Source: a virus
DNA length: 64,000 nucleotides
Virus record (IMG/VR): IMGVR_UViG_3300042308_000168
Span: 62,001-126,000 of that record
Strand: one strand, 5' to 3'
Shown: positions 44,510 to 52,337 of the stretch, piece after piece
Layout of the letters: every line of letters starts with the position of its first letter
Position numbering within the stretch: the stretch's first letter is position 1
The notes under the pieces: generated by a model
Seen by the model: the letters and a program-made list of their open reading frames with translations, nothing else
Database searches by the model: none
Told to the model about the DNA's origin: nothing
Made by a program: the position numbers and the translations under genes

Positions 44510-46294
44510 ATGATTAAAAAGAATTTACCATGGATTATACTTATTGGACTGACCATCGGTCTAGTTGCCTTTATGTTTGATAATCCTAAACAGAAAGCAA
44601 TCAGTGAAATCGGCTACAGTGACTTTATTGCACAAGTCGATGCTGGAAGAGTTCATGATGTAACAATTATAGGAACCGAAGTTGTCGGACATTATATGGA
44701 TAACCGACAGTTCACCACCACAGTCACCGGAGTTAGTAATCTACTCCCTCGCCTTGAACAGCACAAAGTAAATATCACAGTTAAAGAAGAACAAGGTAAT
44801 TTTTGGTTTGGTCTATTGATCAATCTACTTCCTGTTTTCCTATTCTTCGCACTATGGATTTTTCTATCACGAGGTCGAGCCGGAGGTCCGGGCGGTGTTA
44901 TGGGACTTGGTAAGTCTAAGGCCAAACTTCTTACTGAAAATCAGACTAAGGTAACATTCGATGATGTTGCTGGTGTTGATCATGCCAAAGAAGACTTGCA
45001 AGAGGTTGTAGAGTTTCTACAATCACCAGAAAAGTTTCATAGACTTGGTGGAAAGATTCCAAAGGGTGTTCTACTCGTCGGACCTCCAGGAACAGGTAAG
45101 ACACTGTTAGCAAGAGCGGTTGCTGGTGAAGCAAATGTTCCTTTCTTCTCTATCTCTGGTTCCGACTTCGTTGAAATGTTCGTCGGCGTTGGTGCTAGTC
45201 GTGTTAGAGATATGTTTGAACAAGCAAAGAAGAATGCACCATGCATTATCTTCATTGACGAAATCGATGCTGTTGGTCGTTCAAGAGCAAACGGTATATC
45301 AGGTAATGATGAGCGTGATCAAACACTAAACGCTATGCTAGTTGAAATGGATGGCTTTGAAACTAATGAAGGCATTATCATTGTCGCTGCTACAAACCGT
45401 GCAGATGTTCTAGATAAGGCTCTATTGCGCCCTGGTCGTTTTGATCGTCAGATTCAAGTTCCTAACCCAGACTTTATTGGTCGTGAAAAGATCCTTAAGG
45501 TTCATACTCGCAAGGTTCCAATTGGTTCTGATGTTGATCTAAAGCGAGTTGCAAAGGGAACACCTGGCTTCTCTGGTGCTGACCTTGCTAATCTAGTCAA
45601 TGAAGCGGCTTTGCTTGCTGCTAGAAGATCAAAGCGTATCGTTACTAGTATGGAGTTTGAAGATGCTCGTGATAAGATCCTTATGGGTCCTGAGCGTCGT
45701 TCACTAATGATGACTGACGAAGAAAAGAAGATGACTGCATATCACGAAGCTGGTCATGCTCTAGTCTCTCTTAACATGCCTGGTTCTGTTCCAATTCACA
45801 AAGCAACAATCATTCCTCGTGGTCGTGCTTTGGGTATGGTTCAGTCCCTACCAGAGCGAGATAAAATCTCCATGCACTATGATGAAATGATCGCCAATCT
45901 AGCAATGGCTATGGGTGGTCGTGTAGCAGAAGAAATGATCTTTGGTGATGACAAGGTATCTTCTGGTGCATCTGGTGACATTCAGATGGCAACTCAACTT
46001 GCTCGTTCTATGGTCACCGAGTATGGTTTCTCTCCTGTTCTAGGTCGTATGGCATACTCAACACCAGGTGCAGATATGTTCCATGCACCAAAGATTGCCG
46101 AAGAAACTCAGAAGGTAGTCGATATGGAAATCAAGCGGCTTGTTGAAGAAGGATATCTTACTGCTAAGAAAATCCTTACAGAGAAAAGAAAAGACCTTGA
46201 CAAACTTGCTAATGGTCTGTTAGAATACGAAACTCTATCGGGTGAAGAAATCTCCGATCTACTAGAGGGTAAGATTCCAACAAGAGAGTTTTGA
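44510..46294 (+). CDS. ftsH: Complete FtsH membrane-anchored AAA+ zinc protease
   Basis: A 594-residue, apparently intact FtsH. Two transmembrane helices (about 8-22 and 101-119) flank a periplasmic domain. The AAA domain has Walker A G-P-P-G-T-G-K-T (191-198), pore loop F224-V-G, Walker B I-I-F-I-D-E (246-251) and arginine fingers in R-P-G-R-F-D-R. The M41 protease has H412-E-A-G-H416 and third ligand D490 (S-G-D-I). It degrades membrane and regulatory proteins in bacteria. Position between gp47 and gp46 is unusual for T4-like phages. A role in membrane-protein or host-factor turnover is inferred. Confidence 0.95.
   Translation: MIKKNLPWIILIGLTIGLVAFMFDNPKQKAISEIGYSDFIAQVDAGRVHDVTIIGTEVVGHYMDNRQFTTTVTGVSNLLPRLEQHKVNITVKEEQGNFWFGLLINLLPVFLFFALWIFLSRGRAGGPGGVMGLGKSKAKLLTENQTKVTFDDVAGVDHAKEDLQEVVEFLQSPEKFHRLGGKIPKGVLLVGPPGTGKTLLARAVAGEANVPFFSISGSDFVEMFVGVGASRVRDMFEQAKKNAPCIIFIDEIDAVGRSRANGISGNDERDQTLNAMLVEMDGFETNEGIIIVAATNRADVLDKALLRPGRFDRQIQVPNPDFIGREKILKVHTRKVPIGSDVDLKRVAKGTPGFSGADLANLVNEAALLAARRSKRIVTSMEFEDARDKILMGPERRSLMMTDEEKKMTAYHEAGHALVSLNMPGSVPIHKATIIPRGRALGMVQSLPERDKISMHYDEMIANLAMAMGGRVAEEMIFGDDKVSSGASGDIQMATQLARSMVTEYGFSPVLGRMAYSTPGADMFHAPKIAEETQKVVDMEIKRLVEEGYLTAKKILTEKRKDLDKLANGLLEYETLSGEEISDLLEGKIPTREF
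46197..46226 (+). promoter_or_regulatory. Possible promoter inside ftsH, before gp46
   Basis: TTGACA (46197-46202), 18-bp spacer, TAGAAT (46221-46226). Eleven of twelve hexamer bases match, but it is intragenic. May give gp46 its own early transcript. Confidence 0.4.
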
Positions 46295-48015
46295 TGATAA
46301 CTTTTCATTATGTCAAGTGGAAGAATTTTCTGTCCGCAGGTAATGTATGGACAGAAATTGAACTAGATACGCACAAGAATACTCTAATCATGGGCCACAA
46401 TGGGTCGGGGAAGTCAACCTTCCTCGACGCATTGACTTTTGTGCTATTCGGTAAGCCTTTTCGTAAGGTGAACAAGGGTAATGTTGTAAACTCTATCAAC
46501 AATAAGAACTGTGAGGTTGAGATTGAGTTTTCCATAAACAACAAAAGATATAAAGTTGTTCGTGGTGCAAAACCAAATCTCTTTCAAATCTATTGTGATG
46601 GTGTCATGTTGAATCAAGATGCCGCTGCGAAGGATTATCAAGAATATCTTGAGAAGCATATCCTTAAGATGAACTTCAAGTCCTTTACACAGGTGGTCAT
46701 CCTCGGCTCGGCATCGTTCGTTCCATTCATGCAGCTATCAGCTAATGATCGCCGTGCAGTTATTGAAGACCTTCTAGACATTCAAATCTTTACAGCCATG
46801 TCAACCGTGGTTAAGAATAGACTACAGGCTAATCGTGAAGGTTTGGAGAAGAACCGTGTCATTCTAACATCTAAGGATGAAAACAAGTCTTATATCGAAA
46901 AGACTCTCGCTTCACTCAAGGCCAACAGTGAAGAAAAGCTAAGAGAACTAGAAGCAAAGAAGCAGGGCCTAGAGGAACAGGTTGCTATTGAAAAGCAAGG
47001 TGTGGCTAATCGTCAAGTCTTGCTAGAGAAGGCTCTTGAAAAGGATCTTGATCTATCACCTTTTAAGTCTAAGCATTCTAAGCTACTATCTTTCAGAGCA
47101 AAGATGGAAGCTAATCGTGATAAGTATGTCAAAGACATTGACTTCTTTGCAGCTACAGGCACATGTCCGACTTGTCGTCAGGATATTGATCCTGAGTTTT
47201 CAAAAAAGATGATCGAAGATAATGATGTTAAGATCAATGAACTTTCCGACGGACTAAATAAAGTTGAAAAGCAGATTGACTCGGTTCTAACGGAAATCGA
47301 TGAGATTGAAAAGATCCTTACTAACATCAACATCCTTAAGATGGACTTGGCATCTGCTAAGTCTTCCTATAACAATATTGCTAATAATCTGCGCCAAGTT
47401 GTTGAGCAGATTGAATCCTTCTCTGGGTCAGATAAAACCACCCAAGAGTCAGAACGACAACTTGAAACAGTGCAACATGATATTTCCACCCTCCAAAAGG
47501 AGAAGGAGACCCTTTTAGATGAGCGTCAATACATCGACCTCGCTACTACTCTACTCAAAGATGGTGGAATCAAAACTAAGATCATTAAGCAGTATCTACC
47601 CATCATTAACAAACACATCAACAAGTATCTTGCAAAACTTGGCTTCTTCGTCAACTTTAATATCAATGAGTCATTCGAAGAATCTATCAAGTCTAGATAC
47701 CGAGACGAGTTCTCATACCACAATTTCTCAGAAGGAGAGAAGTTAAGAATTGACCTTGCTATTCTTCTAACATGGCGACAGATTGCCAAACTAAAGAATA
47801 GTGTCAATGTCAATATCCTTGTGTTCGATGAGATACTAGATCGTGCTATGGACTCTAGCGGTATTGATGAGTTTATCCGTATCATGTGGGATATCGGACA
47901 TGAAGGAACTAATGTGTTTGTCATTTCCCATAAGGACACAATGATTGATAGATTTGAAAGAACTATCAAGTTTGAGAAGGTAAAGAACTTTAGCACCTTG
48001 ACAAAAGAGGGTTGA
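46294..48015 (+). CDS. 46: Recombination nuclease subunit gp46 (Rad50/SbcC-like)
   Basis: A 573-residue SMC-like ATPase. Walker A G-H-N-G-S-G-K-S (34-41), long coiled-coil arms, a zinc hook C291-P-T-C294, the signature F-S-E-G-E-K-L-R and Walker B L-V-F-D-E-I (509-514). Works with gp47 in double-strand break resection and phage recombination. The ATG at 46294 overlaps the ftsH TGA; the TTG at 46291 is less likely. Confidence 0.93.
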   Translation: MITFHYVKWKNFLSAGNVWTEIELDTHKNTLIMGHNGSGKSTFLDALTFVLFGKPFRKVNKGNVVNSINNKNCEVEIEFSINNKRYKVVRGAKPNLFQIYCDGVMLNQDAAAKDYQEYLEKHILKMNFKSFTQVVILGSASFVPFMQLSANDRRAVIEDLLDIQIFTAMSTVVKNRLQANREGLEKNRVILTSKDENKSYIEKTLASLKANSEEKLRELEAKKQGLEEQVAIEKQGVANRQVLLEKALEKDLDLSPFKSKHSKLLSFRAKMEANRDKYVKDIDFFAATGTCPTCRQDIDPEFSKKMIEDNDVKINELSDGLNKVEKQIDSVLTEIDEIEKILTNINILKMDLASAKSSYNNIANNLRQVVEQIESFSGSDKTTQESERQLETVQHDISTLQKEKETLLDERQYIDLATTLLKDGGIKTKIIKQYLPIINKHINKYLAKLGFFVNFNINESFEESIKSRYRDEFSYHNFSEGEKLRIDLAILLTWRQIAKLKNSVNVNILVFDEILDRAMDSSGIDEFIRIMWDIGHEGTNVFVISHKDTMIDRFERTIKFEKVKNFSTLTKEG

Positions 48016-48026
48016 TCATCTATGAT
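47998..48026 (+). promoter_or_regulatory. Promoter overlapped by an imperfect palindrome
   Basis: TTGACA (47998-48003), 17-bp spacer, TATGAT (48021-48026). An imperfect palindrome (48012-48036: TTGAT, C, ATCTAT, G, ATAGAT, C, ATCAA) is centred on the -10, a plausible operator. It drives the accessory cassette starting at 48051. Confidence 0.75.
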
Positions 48027-48050
48027 AGATCATCAATGAAAGGAATCGAT

Positions 48051-48161
48051 ATGATTACCATTGTTAATACTCCCTTTGGGTATTATACCTATAACATAGA
48101 TAATCTGTGGACCGGACTCTCGCAAATGGGTGATGTAAATGTCTGTGCCGAAGCAAGTTGA
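48051..48161 (+). CDS. Small protein at the start of the accessory cassette (36 aa)
   Basis: ATG preceded by AAAGGA (48038-48043) just after a promoter; 36 codons (M-I-T-I-V-N-T-P-F-G-Y-Y). Its end overlaps the next gene by 23 bases. Too short to classify; the start signals support it. Confidence 0.45.
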   Translation: MITIVNTPFGYYTYNIDNLWTGLSQMGDVNVCAEAS

Positions 48162-48378
48162 GTTTGTATTTGAGTGGGCATCAACAGCAATTCTATTGTG
48201 TGGTGCCTATTTAACCTCTGTAAACATATACCCGCTTAATGTCTATCTATCAATGGCAGGTAATCTAGGATGGCTTGTTGTTGCTCTATCATGGCGTAAG
48301 TGGTCGTTAATCATAATCCAGTTGGTGATTACTTTAATCTATGTCTCTGGCCTAATCAAAACAGGAGCATTTCACTAA
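48139..48378 (+). CDS. Small membrane protein with three hydrophobic segments
   Basis: A 79-residue protein, mostly membrane: hydrophobic stretches about 13-27, 31-50 and 54-74. The T-S-V-N-I-Y-P-L-N and W-R-K-W-S-L-I patterns resemble small inner-membrane proteins in T4-like cyanophages. Function unknown. The stop overlaps the next ATG. Confidence 0.65.
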   Translation: MSVPKQVEFVFEWASTAILLCGAYLTSVNIYPLNVYLSMAGNLGWLVVALSWRKWSLIIIQLVITLIYVSGLIKTGAFH

Positions 48379-48554
48379 TGGAAAAACCAGACCCGCACAA
48401 GACCCACCACTACTCGCATGAACAACTTGTTCTCTCTGCTTATACCCTAGAATTATATCATGTGAGAAACAATCCTAAGTATGACAATGTTCGTGAGATT
48501 CTAGAAACATTTATGAATGAGCGGGTGAAAGAGATTAAGGATCGCTGGAAGTGA
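48378..48554 (+). CDS. Small charged protein (58 aa)
   Basis: Start placed at ATG 48378, overlapping the previous stop (TAATG), rather than further upstream. Histidine-rich N-terminus (H-K-T-H-H-Y-S-H) and a helical remainder ending E-R-V-K-E-I-K-D-R-W-K. No family recognised. Confidence 0.55.
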   Translation: MEKPDPHKTHHYSHEQLVLSAYTLELYHVRNNPKYDNVREILETFMNERVKEIKDRWK

Positions 48555-48766
48555 AAGTTGACTTTAACACATTTAAGTCTGGTGATGTTGTAAGATTGAA
48601 GCCAGGCTTTCCTTATGTCAATCGTGAACTTCTAATAGATGAGATATACATAATAGACAAGATGATTGCCGACGCTGGTATTGTAACACTTATCGGTCAG
48701 CAACCAAATAAAACATTCCCTGAGGATGCTTTTGAACTAGTGAGCAAAGATGACGCTATACAATGA
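48551..48766 (+). CDS. Small SH3/KOW-like protein (71 aa)
   Basis: GTG start overlapping the previous stop. The layout (F-K-S-G-D-V-V-R-L-K-P-G near the N-terminus, then four short strands) resembles small SH3-like/KOW barrels, but this is weak. It overlaps the next gene by 17 bases. Confidence 0.5.
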   Translation: MKVDFNTFKSGDVVRLKPGFPYVNRELLIDEIYIIDKMIADAGIVTLIGQQPNKTFPEDAFELVSKDDAIQ

Positions 48767-49556
48767 AACAGCAGAAGACTATCTAAGCCTAATCGGCAAT
48801 TGGGTTGATCCCAATCCTGCACCAGTGATTGTAGAACACGAAGGTTATCATGTTGTTCGTGATGACCTTCTTTCTGTTGGTTCTAAGGCGAGAGCCGGTG
48901 ACTATCTTATTGGTCATGCGACTGAATATGCAAACATAAAAGAGTGGGTGTATGGATCATCGCCTGCAACTGGCTATGCTCAAATCTCCCTCCCCTTCAT
49001 TTGCAATCGTTATAACAAAAAAGCCGTAATCTTTATGGCAGAAAGATCGATGGATAAATTACATGAGTATCAAAAGCGTGGCATTGAACTTGGCGGTGAA
49101 TATCATTGGGTCCCGAACGGTATGCTTCCGGTTACGCAAAAGAGGGCTAAAGACTATGTTGCAGAATTGCCTGACGAAAGAGCATTACTTCCAATTGGTG
49201 TTGAACACCCTACCTCGATTGCTTGTATTATTCGTGTTGCTCGTTCTATTGCGGTTTCTCCCAAAGAGGTCTGGTCCGTAGGATCATCTGGCACTCTAAC
49301 GAGAGCATTGCAACTTGCATGGCCTGATGCAGAAGTTCATGTGGTATCTGTAGGACATACAATGGGCCCTAGAGAAATCGGGCGTGCCATACTGCACAAG
49401 TCGCCATACAAGTTTGACAAGCCAGTGAAGAAAGAACATACACCGCCTTATCCTTCTGCACCTACCTATGATGCAAAGGTATGGCATGTCATGAAAGAAT
49501 ATCACGAAGGACACTCCCGAAAAGAGCCTTGTCTGGTATGGAATGTAGCAGGATGA
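48750..49556 (+). CDS. Fold-type II PLP-enzyme homologue (ACC deaminase / D-cysteine desulfhydrase-like)
   Basis: A 268-residue protein. V-V-R-D-D-L followed by G-S-K46 parallels the R-D-D-L and G-N-K of ACC deaminase, whose lysine binds pyridoxal phosphate. V-Y-G-S-S-P-A-T-G-Y-A-Q takes the place of the substrate-loop S-N-H, so the substrate probably differs. S-V-G-S-S-G-T-L-T-R matches the phosphate-binding G-S-G-G-T-L-A-G. Cytosolic. It is overlapped by a glycosyltransferase-like gene and then a DNA methyltransferase, suggesting a shared modification pathway. Superfamily is clear; reaction is not. Confidence 0.7.
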   Translation: MTLYNETAEDYLSLIGNWVDPNPAPVIVEHEGYHVVRDDLLSVGSKARAGDYLIGHATEYANIKEWVYGSSPATGYAQISLPFICNRYNKKAVIFMAERSMDKLHEYQKRGIELGGEYHWVPNGMLPVTQKRAKDYVAELPDERALLPIGVEHPTSIACIIRVARSIAVSPKEVWSVGSSGTLTRALQLAWPDAEVHVVSVGHTMGPREIGRAILHKSPYKFDKPVKKEHTPPYPSAPTYDAKVWHVMKEYHEGHSRKEPCLVWNVAG

Positions 49557-50530
49557 AGATTTGTATTTGTCGTCTCCGTTCTTCGGCTAACTATATCGTT
49601 CCGTTGGAACATATCATGGACTCATTCTTTGAGTTGCTAAAGTTGTATGTGCGCAATCATCCTGAGCATGAATGGTATTATTACAATTTCGGTTTCAACA
49701 TGAAGCCTCGTCGTGAACCAGAAGCAATCAAAAATGCAGACATTATCATCATACCCAGTGAAGCAGAGTTCACTTATTGGATCCCTGGTGCTATTCACAC
49801 ATTAGATTTGAAACGATCTAATGAGCATCTTGAGACAATCAAACCATACTTTGAAGGCAAGAAGGTCATCATTCTACGGTCAGATCGCCGTGACGATGAA
49901 GAACTATACAGAACTAAAGTCTTCCCTAATATGAACATTACATATGAGACGATTGATGAATGTGACTTTGGTAATGTTCATGGTATGAAATATCGTTTCA
50001 TCAAGAACCATAGTTTTCTTTTCCCTCATGATGAGAAGACGATTGACTTTGTATATTGGGGTTCGGACAAGCGCAAGACAATTGATGGTAAGCTATCAGG
50101 CGACCAGCGCCATACAATTCTAAAACAGATTCATAAGAGCGACCTTGATACATGGTTCATTGGTCGTTTTCATGGTTTCAAGAGAGACCAAAGATGGGGT
50201 AAGATGAAAGACATTCTTCCTACTCTATTGCTTTCACGGTCCACATTATGCTTTAACTGGATGGATCCTAAAGCAACAACCTCAAGATATGTTGAAGCCG
50301 TTGCATGTGGCATCTTTCCCTTTGTCTGGGATAACTATGACGAAGATAAAACCTTTGTCGCTACCGATTGGCAGAGGGTAAGATCATTCGATGAGTATCT
50401 TGACAAGTATCACAGTTTAGAGTATATTGATCACTTCGAAGAAATTGAGAACAAACTTTTTACCGTCCTCAAGACGCCTGACCAATATTATGCACAGTTT
50501 GAAGGAATGCTAAATGCAATGGTTTTATGA
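49553..50530 (+). CDS. Glycosyltransferase-like protein (GT-B type C-terminal signature)
   Basis: Start taken at ATG 49553, overlapping the previous stop (ATGA). 325 residues. The C-terminal half contains W-F-I-G-R-F-H-G-F and T-T-S-R-Y-V-E-A-V-A-C-G-I-F-P-F-V-W-D, which resembles the nucleotide-sugar binding S-R-x-x-E-A-x-A-C-G of GT-B enzymes. The N-terminal half is divergent (I-I-I-I-P-S-E-A-E). Likely glycosylates DNA, a protein or a small molecule; linkage with the PLP homologue and methyltransferase is the main clue. Overlaps the next gene by 17 bases. Confidence 0.55.
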   Translation: MKICICRLRSSANYIVPLEHIMDSFFELLKLYVRNHPEHEWYYYNFGFNMKPRREPEAIKNADIIIIPSEAEFTYWIPGAIHTLDLKRSNEHLETIKPYFEGKKVIILRSDRRDDEELYRTKVFPNMNITYETIDECDFGNVHGMKYRFIKNHSFLFPHDEKTIDFVYWGSDKRKTIDGKLSGDQRHTILKQIHKSDLDTWFIGRFHGFKRDQRWGKMKDILPTLLLSRSTLCFNWMDPKATTSRYVEAVACGIFPFVWDNYDEDKTFVATDWQRVRSFDEYLDKYHSLEYIDHFEEIENKLFTVLKTPDQYYAQFEGMLNAMVL

Positions 50531-52130
50531 ACGCAATGACCAGTTACTAAACTCTCCTGTCAATAAGACATTTGAAGAACTGCTATGGATGACCAATGAT
50601 GAGTTTCGTCAGTGGGTCATTGATATGCGTAAAGAGGTTGTGCGCTTATGGGATGAAGAAGGCATTCCTCCTCGTGTGGGTTTTACCAAAGATGGTATAG
50701 TTGATAACTTTCAGAAGATGGTTTCATTTCCAGTTCATGAGTTTGAAACGCTCGACCTTCGCACAGGTGAGAAAGATGTTATTCGTAACACCTCTGTAGT
50801 AGGCAATGCTGTCAATCAATGGTTCCCTACCATGATGAAGACGGGCATTTCATATTCAACAAAAGGCAAGGCTAAGTCGATCTATGATTATTTTGCTGAT
50901 GATGACTATCTGGACACCTTCGTTACTTATGCCTCTAGACACTTTAAGCGTGACTCTTTTTACCATTATTCCAATCCTATTAGCATTGGTGATACCGGAC
51001 GCATAAACAACATTCCATATCATGTTGAGTCTGCTGACCAGTTTATTGAGTTTATGAAAGACAAAGAAGGTTGGGACTACTGGCTTTGCCCTATCAAAGA
51101 AGATAAGGTTTACACAGGCTATTCTGCTACTCTAGGCAAGAAACAGAATGTGATTGTGGACGCTGATTATGCTGATAAGGTACCAGAGCGTTGTCGCACC
51201 AATGTTGATCGTAACAAGACCAATGCATACACCATTCGTCTATTCAAACTAGGACAGAAGATATTCCCTCTAGGTCTTAAATCATTTAGAGTGTCTTTCT
51301 GTCAGTATGCGGTGAACTATCCACCACTCACCGCTCGTTATCTTTATGAGCGTTTCACTGATCATATCAAGGATCAAGATGTAATCAACATTTGGGATCC
51401 TTCTAGTGGTTGGGCAGGTCGTATCGTAGGAGCTATGTCTGTAGATGACAAGAGAACGATTCATTACATTGGTACTGATCCTAATACAGACCATAACACT
51501 ACTCCTGGTCGCACTAAGTACCATGAAGTGGCAGATTTCTTCAATGAGAATGTAAGAGAGAATGGCAGTCTGTTCCCTAAGTCACACACATATGAGATTT
51601 TTCAGTGTGGGTCTGAGGTAGCACAGTTTCAGCCTGGCTTTCAAAAGTATAAGGGCAAGCTTGATATGGTGTTCACTTCACCACCTTATTTTGCAAAAGA
51701 GGTCTATTCGGATGATCCCGAACAATCTTGTCACAAGTTTTCGCAATATGAGGATTGGGTTGATGGTTTTCTACGACCTACTCTGGAGACTGCCGTTAGC
51801 TACCTACGACCGGATCGTTATCTTCTTTGGAACATTGCTGATGCTGCATTTGATGGGAAGCTATTGACATTAGAGGAAGATTCCTGTAATATATTAAAAG
51901 AGTTGGGAATGGAATATGTCGGAACTCTAAAGATGGCTCTTGCTCAAATGCCGGGCGGAAACAGAATGGTTGAGACTGGTGAAAAGGTAACAATCAACCC
52001 TATTACCGGCGAAGAAGAAACGGAAGTCATCCTTGAAGGCAAGATGAAAAACTTTTGTCAGATTGAAAACAATGGCAAAAAGATCATGCTGAAATATGAA
52101 CCCGTTTTCGTTTTCAGAAAGGTTAAATGA
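50514..52130 (+). CDS. DNA methyltransferase (TSPPY-type, N4-cytosine or N6-adenine)
   Basis: A 538-residue protein. The C-terminal half is an S-adenosylmethionine-dependent MTase: SAM-site motif D295-P-S-S-G-W-A-G-R303, acidic residue in Y-I-G-T-D-P-N, and catalytic T388-S-P-P-Y392. TSPPY is typical of beta-class amino-MTases, often N4-cytosine. The N-terminal ~270 residues are a separate domain with no obvious family, possibly target recognition. It may protect phage DNA or take part in further base modification with its two neighbours. Confidence 0.8.
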   Translation: MQWFYERNDQLLNSPVNKTFEELLWMTNDEFRQWVIDMRKEVVRLWDEEGIPPRVGFTKDGIVDNFQKMVSFPVHEFETLDLRTGEKDVIRNTSVVGNAVNQWFPTMMKTGISYSTKGKAKSIYDYFADDDYLDTFVTYASRHFKRDSFYHYSNPISIGDTGRINNIPYHVESADQFIEFMKDKEGWDYWLCPIKEDKVYTGYSATLGKKQNVIVDADYADKVPERCRTNVDRNKTNAYTIRLFKLGQKIFPLGLKSFRVSFCQYAVNYPPLTARYLYERFTDHIKDQDVINIWDPSSGWAGRIVGAMSVDDKRTIHYIGTDPNTDHNTTPGRTKYHEVADFFNENVRENGSLFPKSHTYEIFQCGSEVAQFQPGFQKYKGKLDMVFTSPPYFAKEVYSDDPEQSCHKFSQYEDWVDGFLRPTLETAVSYLRPDRYLLWNIADAAFDGKLLTLEEDSCNILKELGMEYVGTLKMALAQMPGGNRMVETGEKVTINPITGEEETEVILEGKMKNFCQIENNGKKIMLKYEPVFVFRKVK

Positions 52131-52267
52131 TGCATTATACCCCTAACTATTTCGATTTTGATAAGCTTAAGCATACCGGTGAGATTGCGGAAGTTTTCCT
52201 AATGGTCGCTGCCGTTTACATTCTGATCTATTCCGTTTCTTGGCTATATGTATATCTTCGTAAGTGA
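52130..52267 (+). CDS. Small single-span membrane protein (45 aa)
   Basis: ATG overlaps the methyltransferase stop (an alternative in-frame ATG is at 52127). A polar N-terminus, then one hydrophobic segment (about 22-42) with a basic end. Too short to classify; the overlap and the membrane span support it. Confidence 0.55.
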   Translation: MHYTPNYFDFDKLKHTGEIAEVFLMVAAVYILIYSVSWLYVYLRK

Positions 52268-52283
52268 TTGATTCCATTAGGAC

Positions 52284-52312
52284 TTGACAAACCCGGCCTG
52301 ATTTGCTATACT
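52284..52312 (+). promoter_or_regulatory. Consensus sigma70-type promoter before the VWA gene
   Basis: TTGACA (52284-52289), 17-bp spacer, TATACT (52307-52312). The expected start near 52319 excludes the ATG at 52314 and supports translation from 52338. Confidence 0.88.
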
Positions 52313-52337
52313 TATGAAAATCGTGAAAGGAACACAT

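Noticed and set aside
52314-52337. Upstream ATG giving an eight-residue longer VWA protein (likewise 54581 for the CobS-like gene)
   Set aside because: For the VWA gene the ATG is two bases after the -10 hexamer and so upstream of the expected transcript start. In both genes a good ribosome site lies between the two ATGs.
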